Origin: a bacterium
GTDB taxonomy: Bacteria > Cyanobacteriota > Vampirovibrionia > Gastranaerophilales > Gastranaerophilaceae
DNA length: 64,000 nt
Direction: 5' to 3'
NCBI GenBank assembly: GCA_017542305.1
Contig: JAFXXK010000016.1
Coordinates: 52,114-116,113, forward strand
Both the position numbers and the translations under genes were made by a program. Within the stretch, counting starts at the first letter, position 1. Each line of letters opens with the position of its first letter. Below the pieces are notes generated by a model. That model searched no databases. It had not been told where the DNA came from and saw nothing but the letters and a program-made list of their open reading frames with translations. Shown piece after piece: positions 45,252 through 54,937 of the stretch.

Positions 45252-46730
45252 CTAAATTTCCGCTAATATTTCCAATTGGAAATTACAACCGATTTCTTCC
45301 CTTGTTATTACCGTTACATTATTCAAATAGTTTGATAACAAAGTATAGAATAAATGCTGAAACTCCATAGGAACAACAATAATCGGATGTAATACCTCTA
45401 ATTGTTTTGCCTTTTTCGAGATTTTTTTCGCTAATTTTTCCGCAAAATCACCGTCAATTGTAACAACATAAGAATTATCTTCCTCATAACTCGGAATAAA
45501 TTCTTCTAAAGTCTTGTCACTCATATCAAAAACAGGAATTACCCCGTCAGAATTTACCAAATTTGAACAAATATGTTTTGCCATTGAAAGACGAAGCTTC
45601 ATCAGTAATTCTGATTTAGGGCAACTGTCGGCAAAATCGTTTAGTTTTTCAAAAATGTAAACTATATCTTTTATGGAAATTCTCTCCTTGATAAGACTTG
45701 TCAAAAGGAATTTTAAGTCGGAATCCGATATATAGTCAGGCATAATATTTTCAACAAGGTACGGATTAACCTGCTCTACAACGTTGATGTATCTTGCTAT
45801 TTCTGAATAATCCAACAGTTCGTCAACATATTTAACCGCATAAAATTCTAATAACCTTGTTATATATTCAGAACCCGAAATTCCTTTTTCCCAAAAATCT
45901 CTCGTCTGAGATTTTTCCAGCCACAATATTTTTCTGCCGGTAACAACGTCAATATCAGAGATAGCATCTTTTGGCTTCTTCTCAAGATGCAAATCATCGG
46001 CGAAAAACATTGAATATGCCGGATATACACAAGACTTATGGACAACAAGCCCCCTTATTTTTATTGTGAATTCATAAGGATTCAAAGTTTCGTCATCGTT
46101 AAAAATAACCTTCGGCATTACATAACCCAATTCATCGGTTAATTTTAAACGGGATTTAACCGTAGAAGCTACCAAATCATCCTCGGAAAAATCTTTTTCC
46201 GAGTCAACATAATCAAGCAATTCTTCACTCAGATTAATTGATAGTTTATCTTCTTTTAATCTTGAAAACATAACATCGGGAGATGTTGCTTTAGACAGTT
46301 TCTGTTTCAAATCCTCTAGCTCTTTTAATCCTGCGGAAATTCTGTCATTCAACCTTTTTCTGTTTATTGAAGCAGGAGCCTCACCCTCTAACTCGGATTT
46401 GATTTTAGAGATTTTCTGCTGCTGACTCGCTATCTTAGACTGAATATCAATACAGTTTTCATAAGGAGTAAACTCAGGAGAAAGCATCTTTTCCATCTGA
46501 CTCTTGAACGAAGTTATATTTATAACGTCACCTGTTTTGCCGTCTTCTACTGATGCCTTTTCCGACATAAATATACAGTTATATTTAAAACCGTCCTCGG
46601 TTTCTATTTCGGTCATACTGTATAGTTCCCAACCGTTCATAGACATCTCATTAAGCATATTCTGCAATTCTTGTGTATCTTCACTTGAACATGTTTTAAT
46701 TACATACTGCATTTTATTACTTCTATACAT
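45252..46730 (-). CDS. Soluble fusion of a DUF4177-like domain with an FlhA-type (FHIPEP) cytoplasmic domain
   Basis: 492 residues with no membrane segment. Residues 7-55 resemble DUF4177 (MQYVIKTCSSEDT, GWELYSMT). A coiled coil follows near 95-150. Residues of about 190-480 follow the cytoplasmic domain of FlhA/LcrD, including GYVMPKVIFNDDETLNPYEF near 200, INVVEQVNPYLVENIMPDYI near 325, and SLIKERISIKDIVYIFEKL near 355. In flagella and injectisomes this domain forms a nine-part ring at the export gate and is joined to eight membrane helices, which are entirely missing here. No other export gene is in the window. It follows pdp after 10 bases, with GAGGG before the ATG. Confidence 0.7.
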   Translation of the reverse strand: MYRSNKMQYVIKTCSSEDTQELQNMLNEMSMNGWELYSMTEIETEDGFKYNCIFMSEKASVEDGKTGDVINITSFKSQMEKMLSPEFTPYENCIDIQSKIASQQQKISKIKSELEGEAPASINRKRLNDRISAGLKELEDLKQKLSKATSPDVMFSRLKEDKLSINLSEELLDYVDSEKDFSEDDLVASTVKSRLKLTDELGYVMPKVIFNDDETLNPYEFTIKIRGLVVHKSCVYPAYSMFFADDLHLEKKPKDAISDIDVVTGRKILWLEKSQTRDFWEKGISGSEYITRLLEFYAVKYVDELLDYSEIARYINVVEQVNPYLVENIMPDYISDSDLKFLLTSLIKERISIKDIVYIFEKLNDFADSCPKSELLMKLRLSMAKHICSNLVNSDGVIPVFDMSDKTLEEFIPSYEEDNSYVVTIDGDFAEKLAKKISKKAKQLEVLHPIIVVPMEFQHLFYTLLSNYLNNVTVITREEIGCNFQLEILAEI

Positions 46731-46740
46731 ATTTTTACCC

Positions 46741-48054
46741 TCACTCAGGTTTTATAACCGCATATATTGATTTTTCTTTCTGCGGTTTTTCCGTACAATA
46801 TTCATAGGCATCACTACAATATTCCTTACACAATTCTGCTTTACTTTCATCATTTGCGTATATTGTATAAAGAATATCACCTGCCTGAACGGCTTCTCCG
46901 GATTTTTTATTCAGGAACACCCCGACACTATAATCTATCGGATCACCTTTTTTCTCTCTGCCTGCTCCAAGGAGCTTGCAGCCGTATGCAACTTTATACG
47001 CATCAATCTTCTTTACATAACCTGATGTTTCGGCAGGAATTTCCAATTTGTATTTTGACTGCTTAAACACACCATAATCATCTACTACAGCAGGATTACC
47101 ACCCTGAGCAATAATGAGTTCCCTGAATTTATCAAGAGCTTTTCCGCTGAGTATTATTTCTTTTACATAATCTCTTGCAGTCTGTTCATCAACGAAATTA
47201 CCGGTAAGCATCAATGCAATTGTTGCAAAATCATACGTCAATTCGGCAATATCTCCTGTTACAATATTGCCTTTCAAAAATTCTATGGATTCAATAACTT
47301 CAACAGAATTACCGACAGCTCTGCCCAAAGGTTCTTCCATTGAAGTAACAACAGCTGTTATCGGACGATTCAGGTGTTTGCCGATATTTACCATAATTTT
47401 TGCAAGTTCAACGGCATCCTCCGGGGTCTTCATAAATGCTCCCGAACCGTATTTAACATCCAAAACAATATTTCCTGCACCTGCCGCAATTTTTTTGGAA
47501 ACAACAGAAGATGCAATCAAAGGTTTTGCGTCAATAGTTGCCGTAACATCTCTCAACGCATACAAAATACCGTCAGCCGGAGTAAGATTACCTGTCTGCT
47601 GTCCTATTGCGACCCCAATATCTTTTACTTGCCTTTTTAAATTTTCGATACTTAATGCACAAGAAAAACCGGGAATGGATTCCAATTTATCAATTGTACC
47701 ACCTGTATGTCCCAAACCTTTTCCTGAAAGCTTGGCTATCGGAATCCCTGCAGCTGCCAAAACAGGAATCAACGTAATCGTAACTTTATCTCCGACACCA
47801 CCTGTCGAATGTTTGTCAACGATTTTTCCGGTCCAATCACCGAAATCAATTCTTTCACCGGAATTAATCATAGCTTCTGTCAGGTAAGAAGTTTCTACAT
47901 CCGTCATCCCCTGAAACCATACCGCCATAAGCCATGCACTTGCCTGATAATCAGGCATGGTTTTATCCACAAGAGAAGAAATAAAAAAATCTATTTCTTC
48001 TCTTGTTAATTCGTAGCCTTTTTTCTTCTTATCAATAATATCGACAATGCGCAT
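46741..48054 (-). CDS. pdp: Pyrimidine-nucleoside phosphorylase
   Basis: 437 residues, the length of the pyrimidine/thymidine phosphorylases. It splits uridine, thymidine or deoxyuridine with phosphate for nucleoside salvage. The signature DKHSTGGVGDKVT near residue 82 and SGKGLGHTGGTIDKLE near 107 are both complete. The choice between the broad Pdp type and the thymidine-only DeoA type is not decided. Gap of 2 bases to skp upstream on the same strand, so they are in one operon with bamA. Confidence 0.93.
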   Translation of the reverse strand: MRIVDIIDKKKKGYELTREEIDFFISSLVDKTMPDYQASAWLMAVWFQGMTDVETSYLTEAMINSGERIDFGDWTGKIVDKHSTGGVGDKVTITLIPVLAAAGIPIAKLSGKGLGHTGGTIDKLESIPGFSCALSIENLKRQVKDIGVAIGQQTGNLTPADGILYALRDVTATIDAKPLIASSVVSKKIAAGAGNIVLDVKYGSGAFMKTPEDAVELAKIMVNIGKHLNRPITAVVTSMEEPLGRAVGNSVEVIESIEFLKGNIVTGDIAELTYDFATIALMLTGNFVDEQTARDYVKEIILSGKALDKFRELIIAQGGNPAVVDDYGVFKQSKYKLEIPAETSGYVKKIDAYKVAYGCKLLGAGREKKGDPIDYSVGVFLNKKSGEAVQAGDILYTIYANDESKAELCKEYCSDAYEYCTEKPQKEKSIYAVIKPE

Positions 48055-48056
48055 TA

Positions 48057-48512
48057 TTAAATACCGCTTCTTAGTTTTTGTATAACTTGATCGGTAACAT
48101 CAACACCGCCTACAAATCTTACACGGTAGTCAATAATAACATCAAGATTTTGTTCTACAAGAACTTTTTTTGCTGCAGCCTGAATATTATTATATACAGC
48201 TTCTTCTTTCTGGCTTCTTAATCTCATATATTCATCCTGCTTAGCATCAAGTTCTCTGCTTGTAGCTTCTTCAAAATTCTGTTTTTTTAACGGTGTATCT
48301 AAAGATTTGTACTGTTTTTCTTTATCTACCATAAACTGCTGTAATTCAAGCGCTTTGGCATCAACATCTTTTATAGCCTGCTGAGCCATCGGATAACCTT
48401 CCTGAACTCTGCCGTAATCAATATATCCTACACCACCGGCAAAAGCCTGATTTACACCTGTTAACATAAGTCCGCAACCAAGTAATGCCATTGCTAATTT
48501 AAAATTTTTCAT
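48057..48512 (-). CDS. skp: OmpH/Skp-family periplasmic chaperone
   Basis: 151 residues with signal peptide (hydrophobic core to about residue 19, cleavage after AFA). The mature part has the family opening GYIDYGRVQEGYP and a long charged coiled-coil tentacle, ending in NLDVIIDYRVRFVGGVDVT, as in OmpH/Skp trimers that carry unfolded outer-membrane proteins. Next to bamA, as in many Gram-negative bacteria. Confidence 0.9.
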   Translation of the reverse strand: MKNFKLAMALLGCGLMLTGVNQAFAGGVGYIDYGRVQEGYPMAQQAIKDVDAKALELQQFMVDKEKQYKSLDTPLKKQNFEEATSRELDAKQDEYMRLRSQKEEAVYNNIQAAAKKVLVEQNLDVIIDYRVRFVGGVDVTDQVIQKLRSGI

Positions 48513-48548
48513 AGAACCTCCTATATCTGTTATAAAATTGCTATCTTA

Positions 48549-50906
48549 TTAGTATATGAAATCACCTACACCAAAAGTAAAGTAACCATGCTTAGCACCG
48601 TTGCTTCCGACAGGGGTGAACGGAATCCCGTAATCAACCGAAATCGGTCCCATACCCGGTACATATAATTTTACCCCTACACCGGCTGATACACCATACA
48701 TTGGTCTGTCATACAAGGTTGACGCGATAGTTTTGTCGAAAACTTTACCGGCATCAAGAAATGCGGTTAATCTTATATTGTTTAAGAAATTACCCATTTT
48801 CCCTTGTGAAATTCTTGTTCTGTCGATAAACGGTATAGGCGTTGCGAATTCCATTGAACCCATAACAAATGCATCACCGGTACCAACACCGCTCATCTTG
48901 AAACCTCTGACAGAATACGGACCACCTAAACGGTATGCCATAACTTCAGGCATATGATCGCCGTGAATACGACCGCCTGCTCTTGCCATAAATGACAATG
49001 ATGATTTTTTACCGACAGGAATATATTGCTTAATAGATCCTGACAATTTACCATGAGTTTTATTAAATCCGTTAAGACCAATGTTTTCATCAAATCTGAT
49101 ATTTGCAATAGTACCGCGTCTTGTAACAATACTAGAATCTCTTGTATCATACACCAATGCAGGACTTAAAGACATAAACAATCCGCCTTTTAACTCCTCA
49201 GCACGCTTACTGATAGGTATATTGGCTTTTTCATACATCTGAGAAATTTTGTTGAAGTTACCTTCTTTTACATTAACACTTTCAACACCTAAAGTGAAAG
49301 TTGATGTGACGTTTCTGTTAAATTTCATTCTGTGAGCAAGAGTTATGTCACCGCCAAAACGTCTTTCAATAGCCAACGGAACCTGATAAGAACCGTAATC
49401 TCTATAGAATAACTTCGACATCAAAGAAGTATCTGCATTAAGGAAATGCGGCTCGAAAAAGCTCAATTCAAATTGCATATTCATCCTGCGTTCAATAGAA
49501 GAATCGTTAAGAATTGTACCTGTACCAACAATACCATTCAATGCTATTCTTTGGTTTAATCCTCTGAAGTTATTGTTTGCAATACCGACATTACCGAACA
49601 GACCTGTAACGGAATCTAAGCCCGCACCTACGGAAATACTTGCCGTTCTTTGTTCAACAACATTAATAGTAATGTCATACATATCAGGATCATCTTCGCA
49701 CGGCTCAATTTCTCTGCTTACATCTTTAAAAGACTGAGTAGCGTATAACCTTACCAAATCCTGTTTAATTTGATTTTCATTATAAACAGAACCCGGCTCT
49801 ACAAGAATATTTCTTGCAATGACATAATCCTTTGTCTTATTATTACCGGCAATAGCAATAGAATTTACTATACCTTCTTTAATTTTTATATTAACCGTTC
49901 CGTCCGGATCATCAGAAACAGACTCTATTCTCGCTAATATATACCCTTTTGAAGTATAAATATTCTGAATTTGTTCTATAGCCTGATTAAGCTGCGCAAT
50001 ATTCTGCGGTTTGCCTTTCATTGGAAGTAACGGCTCAAGTATTTCTTCTGTTGATATTACCGTATTACCGTCGATAGTAAAATCGGTAACGGGAGCATTT
50101 TCTTCCAAAATAACTTTCAAAGTTACAGTACCATCAGTATTATTAACAGGAATAACTCTCATTTTTTCGGTAAAGTATCCTGTTTGATAAATATTTTTTA
50201 AACCTTCTTGTACAACTTCTTTATTGTATGGATCACCTTTTTTGAAATTGAGTTTCGAAAGAATTTCGCCCTCTGAAACAACATTCGTACCATGAATTTC
50301 TACATCTTTTATATATTTCGTACCTTTGTCGGTGTCCTGTGAGCTGCTTGAGGATGCACTATCATCGGCATGCCCGTCAGAACTGAACGGATCTTCAATC
50401 TGCCATGGTGCTGTGGTCGGAGTATCATCCTGCACTTGTTCCTGTTCCTGCTCAGCTTCTGACTGAACCGGAGCATTCTGTATTGAATCTGTTACATCAT
50501 TAGATTTTTTACCTTTTTTAGCTTTCTGATTTTTTTCTTTTTTTTCTGATTTTTTATCGGATTTTACTTTTGGAGTTTTTATCTTCTCAGGTTTTACTTT
50601 TTCAGTCTTAACTTTCTCCGGTTTTATCTTTTCGGTTTTAACTTTTTTCTGCTTTTCTTTTTTGGGCTTATCTGATTTCTTGCCCAGCGAAAGCTTATCC
50701 GAACTGTCCTTTACGGTATTTCCTGACGTAGTTTCATTTTCGATATAAAGAGTTCCGGCATGCTCATTTGTTATGGAATACTCATGAGTTCCGGCAAGTT
50801 CCGAAATCCCCGGGAAATAAGCCTCATCTTCCGCAAAAACTGTCGAACACGACATGACAATAAATGCCAATACACATATTAATTTATATAATTTTGGAGT
50901 TTTCAA
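48549..50906 (-). CDS. bamA: Omp85/BamA-type outer-membrane assembly protein with Lys-rich insertion
   Basis: About 785 residues from a TTG start at 50906, chosen because AAGGA lies eight bases upstream and it gives a clean signal peptide (MKTPKLYKLICVLAFIVMS, cut after VFA). A Lys-rich low-complexity region follows near residues 70-140, with tandem K-[IV]-K-[TP]-E units. Then come three POTRA domains (from about 200), as in cyanobacteria, and a 16-strand barrel with the GPYSVRGF motif. It folds outer-membrane proteins. The Lys-rich insert is unusual and could contact peptidoglycan or envelope glycan. Confidence 0.92.
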   Translation of the reverse strand: MKTPKLYKLICVLAFIVMSCSTVFAEDEAYFPGISELAGTHEYSITNEHAGTLYIENETTSGNTVKDSSDKLSLGKKSDKPKKEKQKKVKTEKIKPEKVKTEKVKPEKIKTPKVKSDKKSEKKEKNQKAKKGKKSNDVTDSIQNAPVQSEAEQEQEQVQDDTPTTAPWQIEDPFSSDGHADDSASSSSSQDTDKGTKYIKDVEIHGTNVVSEGEILSKLNFKKGDPYNKEVVQEGLKNIYQTGYFTEKMRVIPVNNTDGTVTLKVILEENAPVTDFTIDGNTVISTEEILEPLLPMKGKPQNIAQLNQAIEQIQNIYTSKGYILARIESVSDDPDGTVNIKIKEGIVNSIAIAGNNKTKDYVIARNILVEPGSVYNENQIKQDLVRLYATQSFKDVSREIEPCEDDPDMYDITINVVEQRTASISVGAGLDSVTGLFGNVGIANNNFRGLNQRIALNGIVGTGTILNDSSIERRMNMQFELSFFEPHFLNADTSLMSKLFYRDYGSYQVPLAIERRFGGDITLAHRMKFNRNVTSTFTLGVESVNVKEGNFNKISQMYEKANIPISKRAEELKGGLFMSLSPALVYDTRDSSIVTRRGTIANIRFDENIGLNGFNKTHGKLSGSIKQYIPVGKKSSLSFMARAGGRIHGDHMPEVMAYRLGGPYSVRGFKMSGVGTGDAFVMGSMEFATPIPFIDRTRISQGKMGNFLNNIRLTAFLDAGKVFDKTIASTLYDRPMYGVSAGVGVKLYVPGMGPISVDYGIPFTPVGSNGAKHGYFTFGVGDFIY

Positions 50907-50942
50907 ACATCCAGTCCTTAATAATTGTCCTACCCAATAAGT

Positions 50943-50969
50943 ATTATACCATAAAACAAAAAAAAACAA
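50943..50969 (-). promoter_or_regulatory. Promoter of the bamA operon
   Basis: On the minus strand, TTGTTT (50964-50969) and a perfect TATAAT (50943-50948) with a 15-base spacer, 37 bases before the TTG start. Confidence 0.5.
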
Positions 50970-51045
50970 ACATGTTTCCAAAATGGTACAAAGTACTTAA
51001 AACATTTTGTAAATATACCTTTCATATATACCAAAACAGCATTTA

Positions 51046-51867
51046 TCAGTTATTTTTCCCACTTATAAGATAACCGTATACTTCATTCTTATTCAGGTCA
51101 TACAATGTTGATAATATTACGGAAATGTCCTTGTCTGAATATTTTTTATTCCTGAGAGCTTTAATTTTGTCATCATACTCTCTGATTTCAGCATGCTCAG
51201 AACTTTTATGAACAAGTGTAACAATTTCTCCCTTAATTTCTTTATCAGAAAAATATTCCGACAAATTTTCAACAGTATCCGTCAAAACTTCTTCAAAAAC
51301 CTTGGTCAACTCTCTGCCAACAGATACCATCCTGCCCGGAAAAACCTCCGATATAATATTTAAAGTATCCTTTAGTCTGTTTGGTGATTCGTAAAAAACA
51401 GTATCAATGTTTTTATGAGCATATAAAATATCCGTTATTTGAGTCTCAGATTTTGGTAAAAATCCTATAAAACAGAACTCCTCCTCATCTCTTGGAATTT
51501 GTGACAAAAAAGTAACAACGGCATTAGCACCGGGTAACGAAGTTACCCTGATATTTTCTTTTTTTAATTCTCTGACTAATATTGCTCCCGGATCACAAAA
51601 TAGCGGGGTCCCGGCATCTGATACAAGAGCTATCTTATTACCTTCTTTTATCAATTTTATAAAATATTCTACCCGTTCCCTCTCATTAAACTTATGATAC
51701 GAAACACATTTTGTCCCGATAGAAAAATGATTAAGAAGCTTCTGAGTATTTCGGGAATCTTCGCAGGCAATTATATCGACAGATTTTAAAACCTCTATCG
51801 CACGATTGGTAATATCACCCAGATTCCCTATCGGAGTCGGTACTATATAAAAATCATATTCACGCAT
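51046..51867 (-). CDS. rsmI: 16S rRNA (cytidine(1402)-2'-O)-methyltransferase
   Basis: 273 residues. SAM-dependent tetrapyrrole-methylase fold: the opening VPTPIGNLGDITNRAI near residue 9, CEDSRNTQKLL near 35, LVSDAGTPLFCDPG near 81 and the GFLPK region near 136 are all as expected. Methylates C1402 of 16S rRNA in the decoding centre. It follows the glycosyltransferases on the same strand with a 37-base gap and could be transcribed with them. Confidence 0.93.
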   Translation of the reverse strand: MREYDFYIVPTPIGNLGDITNRAIEVLKSVDIIACEDSRNTQKLLNHFSIGTKCVSYHKFNERERVEYFIKLIKEGNKIALVSDAGTPLFCDPGAILVRELKKENIRVTSLPGANAVVTFLSQIPRDEEEFCFIGFLPKSETQITDILYAHKNIDTVFYESPNRLKDTLNIISEVFPGRMVSVGRELTKVFEEVLTDTVENLSEYFSDKEIKGEIVTLVHKSSEHAEIREYDDKIKALRNKKYSDKDISVILSTLYDLNKNEVYGYLISGKNN

Positions 51868-51904
51868 AATGTAATTTTACTACAAACCGATTTCTTTTGT
51901 CAGC

Positions 51905-52897
51905 TTAATTTCTTTTTCCTGAAAATGTAAAAAACTTCCTGAGAGTAAAGAAACATTTAAACTGCCATTCGGAAAATTTTACAATATAATTCATCTGTTT
52001 AAATAATTTATTTGGAACATATTTTTTATCTATGACATCGGTATCGAATGCCAACACCCTGTTTTTAAATTCATCATAACTTAATTTTTTATTCAGATAA
52101 CTGTTTTGCAAAATATAGTAAATATCGTTCAATTCCTTATAGCAAATCAGACTTTTCAGCTTATCATCCAGATTTTTTGTCAATTCTACTATTTCATCGT
52201 ATTCCTGACATACAAAATCGGTGTATTTATAATAATTTCCGACCAAAGATTCCTGCCTGTTAGTTCGATAACTTAATAAAATGTCATCATAAAAATATAT
52301 TTTCCCGGCTGCTACCAAGACGGCAATACTGTATGATTTATCCTGATAACACGGATCAATATTAAATTTTATATTATTACGTCTTAAAAAATCTGTAGAA
52401 TACAACTTATTCCAGATATGCCCGTCCCAATCATTTATAAATAACTCTAAATCATCAGGTGTTTTAATTGTATTATTTAAGTCAGGATTTTTGAATATCT
52501 TTAGCGTTACTTCATTACTGTCATTAGCGACTTCACAATAAGTATGTAATATCATATCCGTATCAGGATTTTTTGAGATAATATCCGCCAGCTTTTCAAT
52601 ACAGTCAGTATCCATCCAGTCATCGGCATCCAAGTAATGGATATATTCACCGGTTGCCTGCTCTACCCCAAGATTTCTTGACGGTCCGACCGTAAGATTC
52701 GTTTCGTTGTTTATTATTTTTATACGATTATCTTTTTGTGCATATTCATTTAAAATTTCAAGAGAAGAATCTGTTGAACAATCATTAATACAAATAATTT
52801 CAATGTTTGTATATGTTTGGTTTATTACAGACTCCAAACATTGTCTCAGATATTTTTCAACATTATATACAGGTATAATAATACTTATCTTAATCAT
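51905..52897 (-). CDS. Family-2 glycosyltransferase
   Basis: 330 residues. Starts with the GT-A strand KISIIIPVYNVEKYLRQCLE, has the donor-site Asp of ICINDCSTD near residue 37 and the metal-binding YLDADDWMD near residue 89. C-terminal part is Tyr-rich and unassigned. It is the fourth of four adjacent GT2 genes, shares one base with the end of the previous one, and closely resembles the two before it, so they arose by tandem duplication. Sugar and linkage are not readable. Confidence 0.9.
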   Translation of the reverse strand: MIKISIIIPVYNVEKYLRQCLESVINQTYTNIEIICINDCSTDSSLEILNEYAQKDNRIKIINNETNLTVGPSRNLGVEQATGEYIHYLDADDWMDTDCIEKLADIISKNPDTDMILHTYCEVANDSNEVTLKIFKNPDLNNTIKTPDDLELFINDWDGHIWNKLYSTDFLRRNNIKFNIDPCYQDKSYSIAVLVAAGKIYFYDDILLSYRTNRQESLVGNYYKYTDFVCQEYDEIVELTKNLDDKLKSLICYKELNDIYYILQNSYLNKKLSYDEFKNRVLAFDTDVIDKKYVPNKLFKQMNYIVKFSEWQFKCFFTLRKFFTFSGKRN

Positions 52898-53931
52898 TAA
52901 ACTTTCCTCGATTCTTTTCTTAAATCTTTTATGACCAAAAAGACCCCGTAAAAATTATCTCTGACAAATTGCCTTAAATAATACTTCATTTTTGCGATAA
53001 TTACAGGATTTTTCATAATATCATTATAATAAACATACCATTTATAATTCGAATAATCTTTACGGAACACAGTCATATCAAGATTATTGATAATATTTCT
53101 GACCTCACGGCTTGATAAGACATTTCTGGCAAAGCTGCCGTACAAAATTTTCAGAAGATTAAAAAGTTCAAGCTCTAATATATTTTCTTTTGTATCAGCA
53201 GGTAAAATTTTACAGGTTTCACAATTTGTATAATAAGATTTCAAAGCACAGTCATAAAACTGATAAGAACGCCCGACAAGTGATTTCGGATTGTTTATTC
53301 TGTAATTTAACAGCCTGTCTTTAATAAGATAAATACTATCTGCTTTTGTTAAGACGGAAATATTATGTTCAATATCTTCCATGCATGGATATGCATTAAA
53401 AACGATATTGTTATCCAACAGAAATTGCCGTCTGTATAATTTGTTCCATGCGCTTCTGAGCCAATTATAAGCCAATTCCGGTTCATCAATAATGTTTATA
53501 ACTTTTTCCGTTAAATCAGGATTATTGTAATTACATTCAAATTTTTCATGTTTATTCGGACAGACGAAAGTCCACAGGAAATGGATAACATCAACATTTT
53601 TGCCTGCTTTTTCAAGATATTTTACAAGTCTTTCGTATGCATCCGATTCCATCCAGTCATCGGAATCCAAAAAATGAATATATTCACCTGTAGCAAATTC
53701 CATACCGTGATTTCTGGTCGGCCCTAACTTAGAATTAACCTCATTTTCAACAATTTTTATTCTGGAATCTTGTTGTGCATAACTTTTCAATATTTCAAGA
53801 GAAGAATCGGTTGAAGCGTCATTAACACAGATAATTTCCAAATCCTTATACGTCTGATTAATCACGCTGTCTAAAGTTTGAGAAAGCGTTTTTTCAACAT
53901 TATATACAGGTATAATTACACTAATCTTCAA
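52897..53931 (-). CDS. Family-2 glycosyltransferase
   Basis: 344 residues. KISVIIPVYNVEKTLSQTLD opening, ICVNDASTD near residue 36 and HFLDSDDWME near residue 88. The central FLLDNNIVFNAYPCMEDIE and the C-terminal YYLRQFVRDN are shared with the following GT2s rather than with a named family. The gap to the preceding gene is 4 bases. Likely adds a sugar to an envelope polysaccharide. Confidence 0.9.
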   Translation of the reverse strand: MKISVIIPVYNVEKTLSQTLDSVINQTYKDLEIICVNDASTDSSLEILKSYAQQDSRIKIVENEVNSKLGPTRNHGMEFATGEYIHFLDSDDWMESDAYERLVKYLEKAGKNVDVIHFLWTFVCPNKHEKFECNYNNPDLTEKVINIIDEPELAYNWLRSAWNKLYRRQFLLDNNIVFNAYPCMEDIEHNISVLTKADSIYLIKDRLLNYRINNPKSLVGRSYQFYDCALKSYYTNCETCKILPADTKENILELELFNLLKILYGSFARNVLSSREVRNIINNLDMTVFRKDYSNYKWYVYYNDIMKNPVIIAKMKYYLRQFVRDNFYGVFLVIKDLRKESRKV

Positions 53932-53935
53932 ACTT

Positions 53936-54937
53936 CTAACCTCTCCTTAAAGTTTCATACACAGCATATAAATTATTCTTTAAAAACAATTTTAAATTAT
54001 ATCGGAATTTTATCATAAATCCGCAACAGTTCATAATTTCACTATAAAATCCGTACCATTTGTATGTTTTCTTGTCATTCAAAAATACGGAGTAATCTAC
54101 TGATAAAACATATTTTTTTAAATCATCTATACTTAAAACCCCTGCGCAAAAACTTCCCAAAAGTTTATATAATACGCTGTTATAAAGTTTTGCAAGTATG
54201 ATATCCCTGCTTTCCGGTGAAAGTTTTTTTGAATACTCATAAATAGTATTATAAGAATCTATAACACATTGATAATATTTTGCAAATTTGCCGATTAACG
54301 AATTCGGATTATTAGTTCTGTAATTAAGCAAACGTTTATCGACAAATTCAATTTTTTCGGCATCTGCAAGCACTTTATACAAAAATTCAACATCCTCCAT
54401 ACATCTGTAATCGTTAAATATCAGGTTATATTTATTGAGAAATTCACGTCTGTATATTCTGTGCCAAACACTGACCCCCCAATCATCTGTTATTTCAGGA
54501 TTTTGACTAAGGTTAGTACATCCTTTTATATTATGTTTAAACTTTTCTTTTCTGATTTTCCCGTTTTGGGAATTTACATTATTCCACAGGAAATTAATAA
54601 CATCGGGACTGTCTGCAGTTTTTGCTATAAGTATCTCATACGCATCTTTTTCAAGCCAGTCATCAGCATCAAGAAAGTGGATATAATCTCCTTTTGCATA
54701 TTCCATTCCGTGATTTCTGGTTAAACCCAAGCCCAGATTTTTTTCATTATGATAAATTTCTATACAGGAATCTTTTGAAGCATATTCTTCCAAAATCTGA
54801 ACAGAACTATCGGTTGAACAGTCATTGACACAAATAATCTGAATATCCTTAAAAGTTTGATTAATTACGCTGTCAAGCGTCTGCCGCATAGTCTTTTCGA
54901 CATTATATACAGGTATAATTACACTTATTTTTGGCAT
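53936..54937 (-). CDS. Family-2 glycosyltransferase
   Basis: 333 residues. PKISVIIPVYNVEKTMRQTL opening, ICVNDCSTD near residue 36 and HFLDADDWLE near 88. The DNA around the start (TTATATACAGGTATAATTACACT on the plus strand side, quoted in part) is nearly repeated in the neighbouring paralogues, so duplication is recent. Overlaps the preceding gene by 13 bases. Confidence 0.9.
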   Translation of the reverse strand: MPKISVIIPVYNVEKTMRQTLDSVINQTFKDIQIICVNDCSTDSSVQILEEYASKDSCIEIYHNEKNLGLGLTRNHGMEYAKGDYIHFLDADDWLEKDAYEILIAKTADSPDVINFLWNNVNSQNGKIRKEKFKHNIKGCTNLSQNPEITDDWGVSVWHRIYRREFLNKYNLIFNDYRCMEDVEFLYKVLADAEKIEFVDKRLLNYRTNNPNSLIGKFAKYYQCVIDSYNTIYEYSKKLSPESRDIILAKLYNSVLYKLLGSFCAGVLSIDDLKKYVLSVDYSVFLNDKKTYKWYGFYSEIMNCCGFMIKFRYNLKLFLKNNLYAVYETLRRG

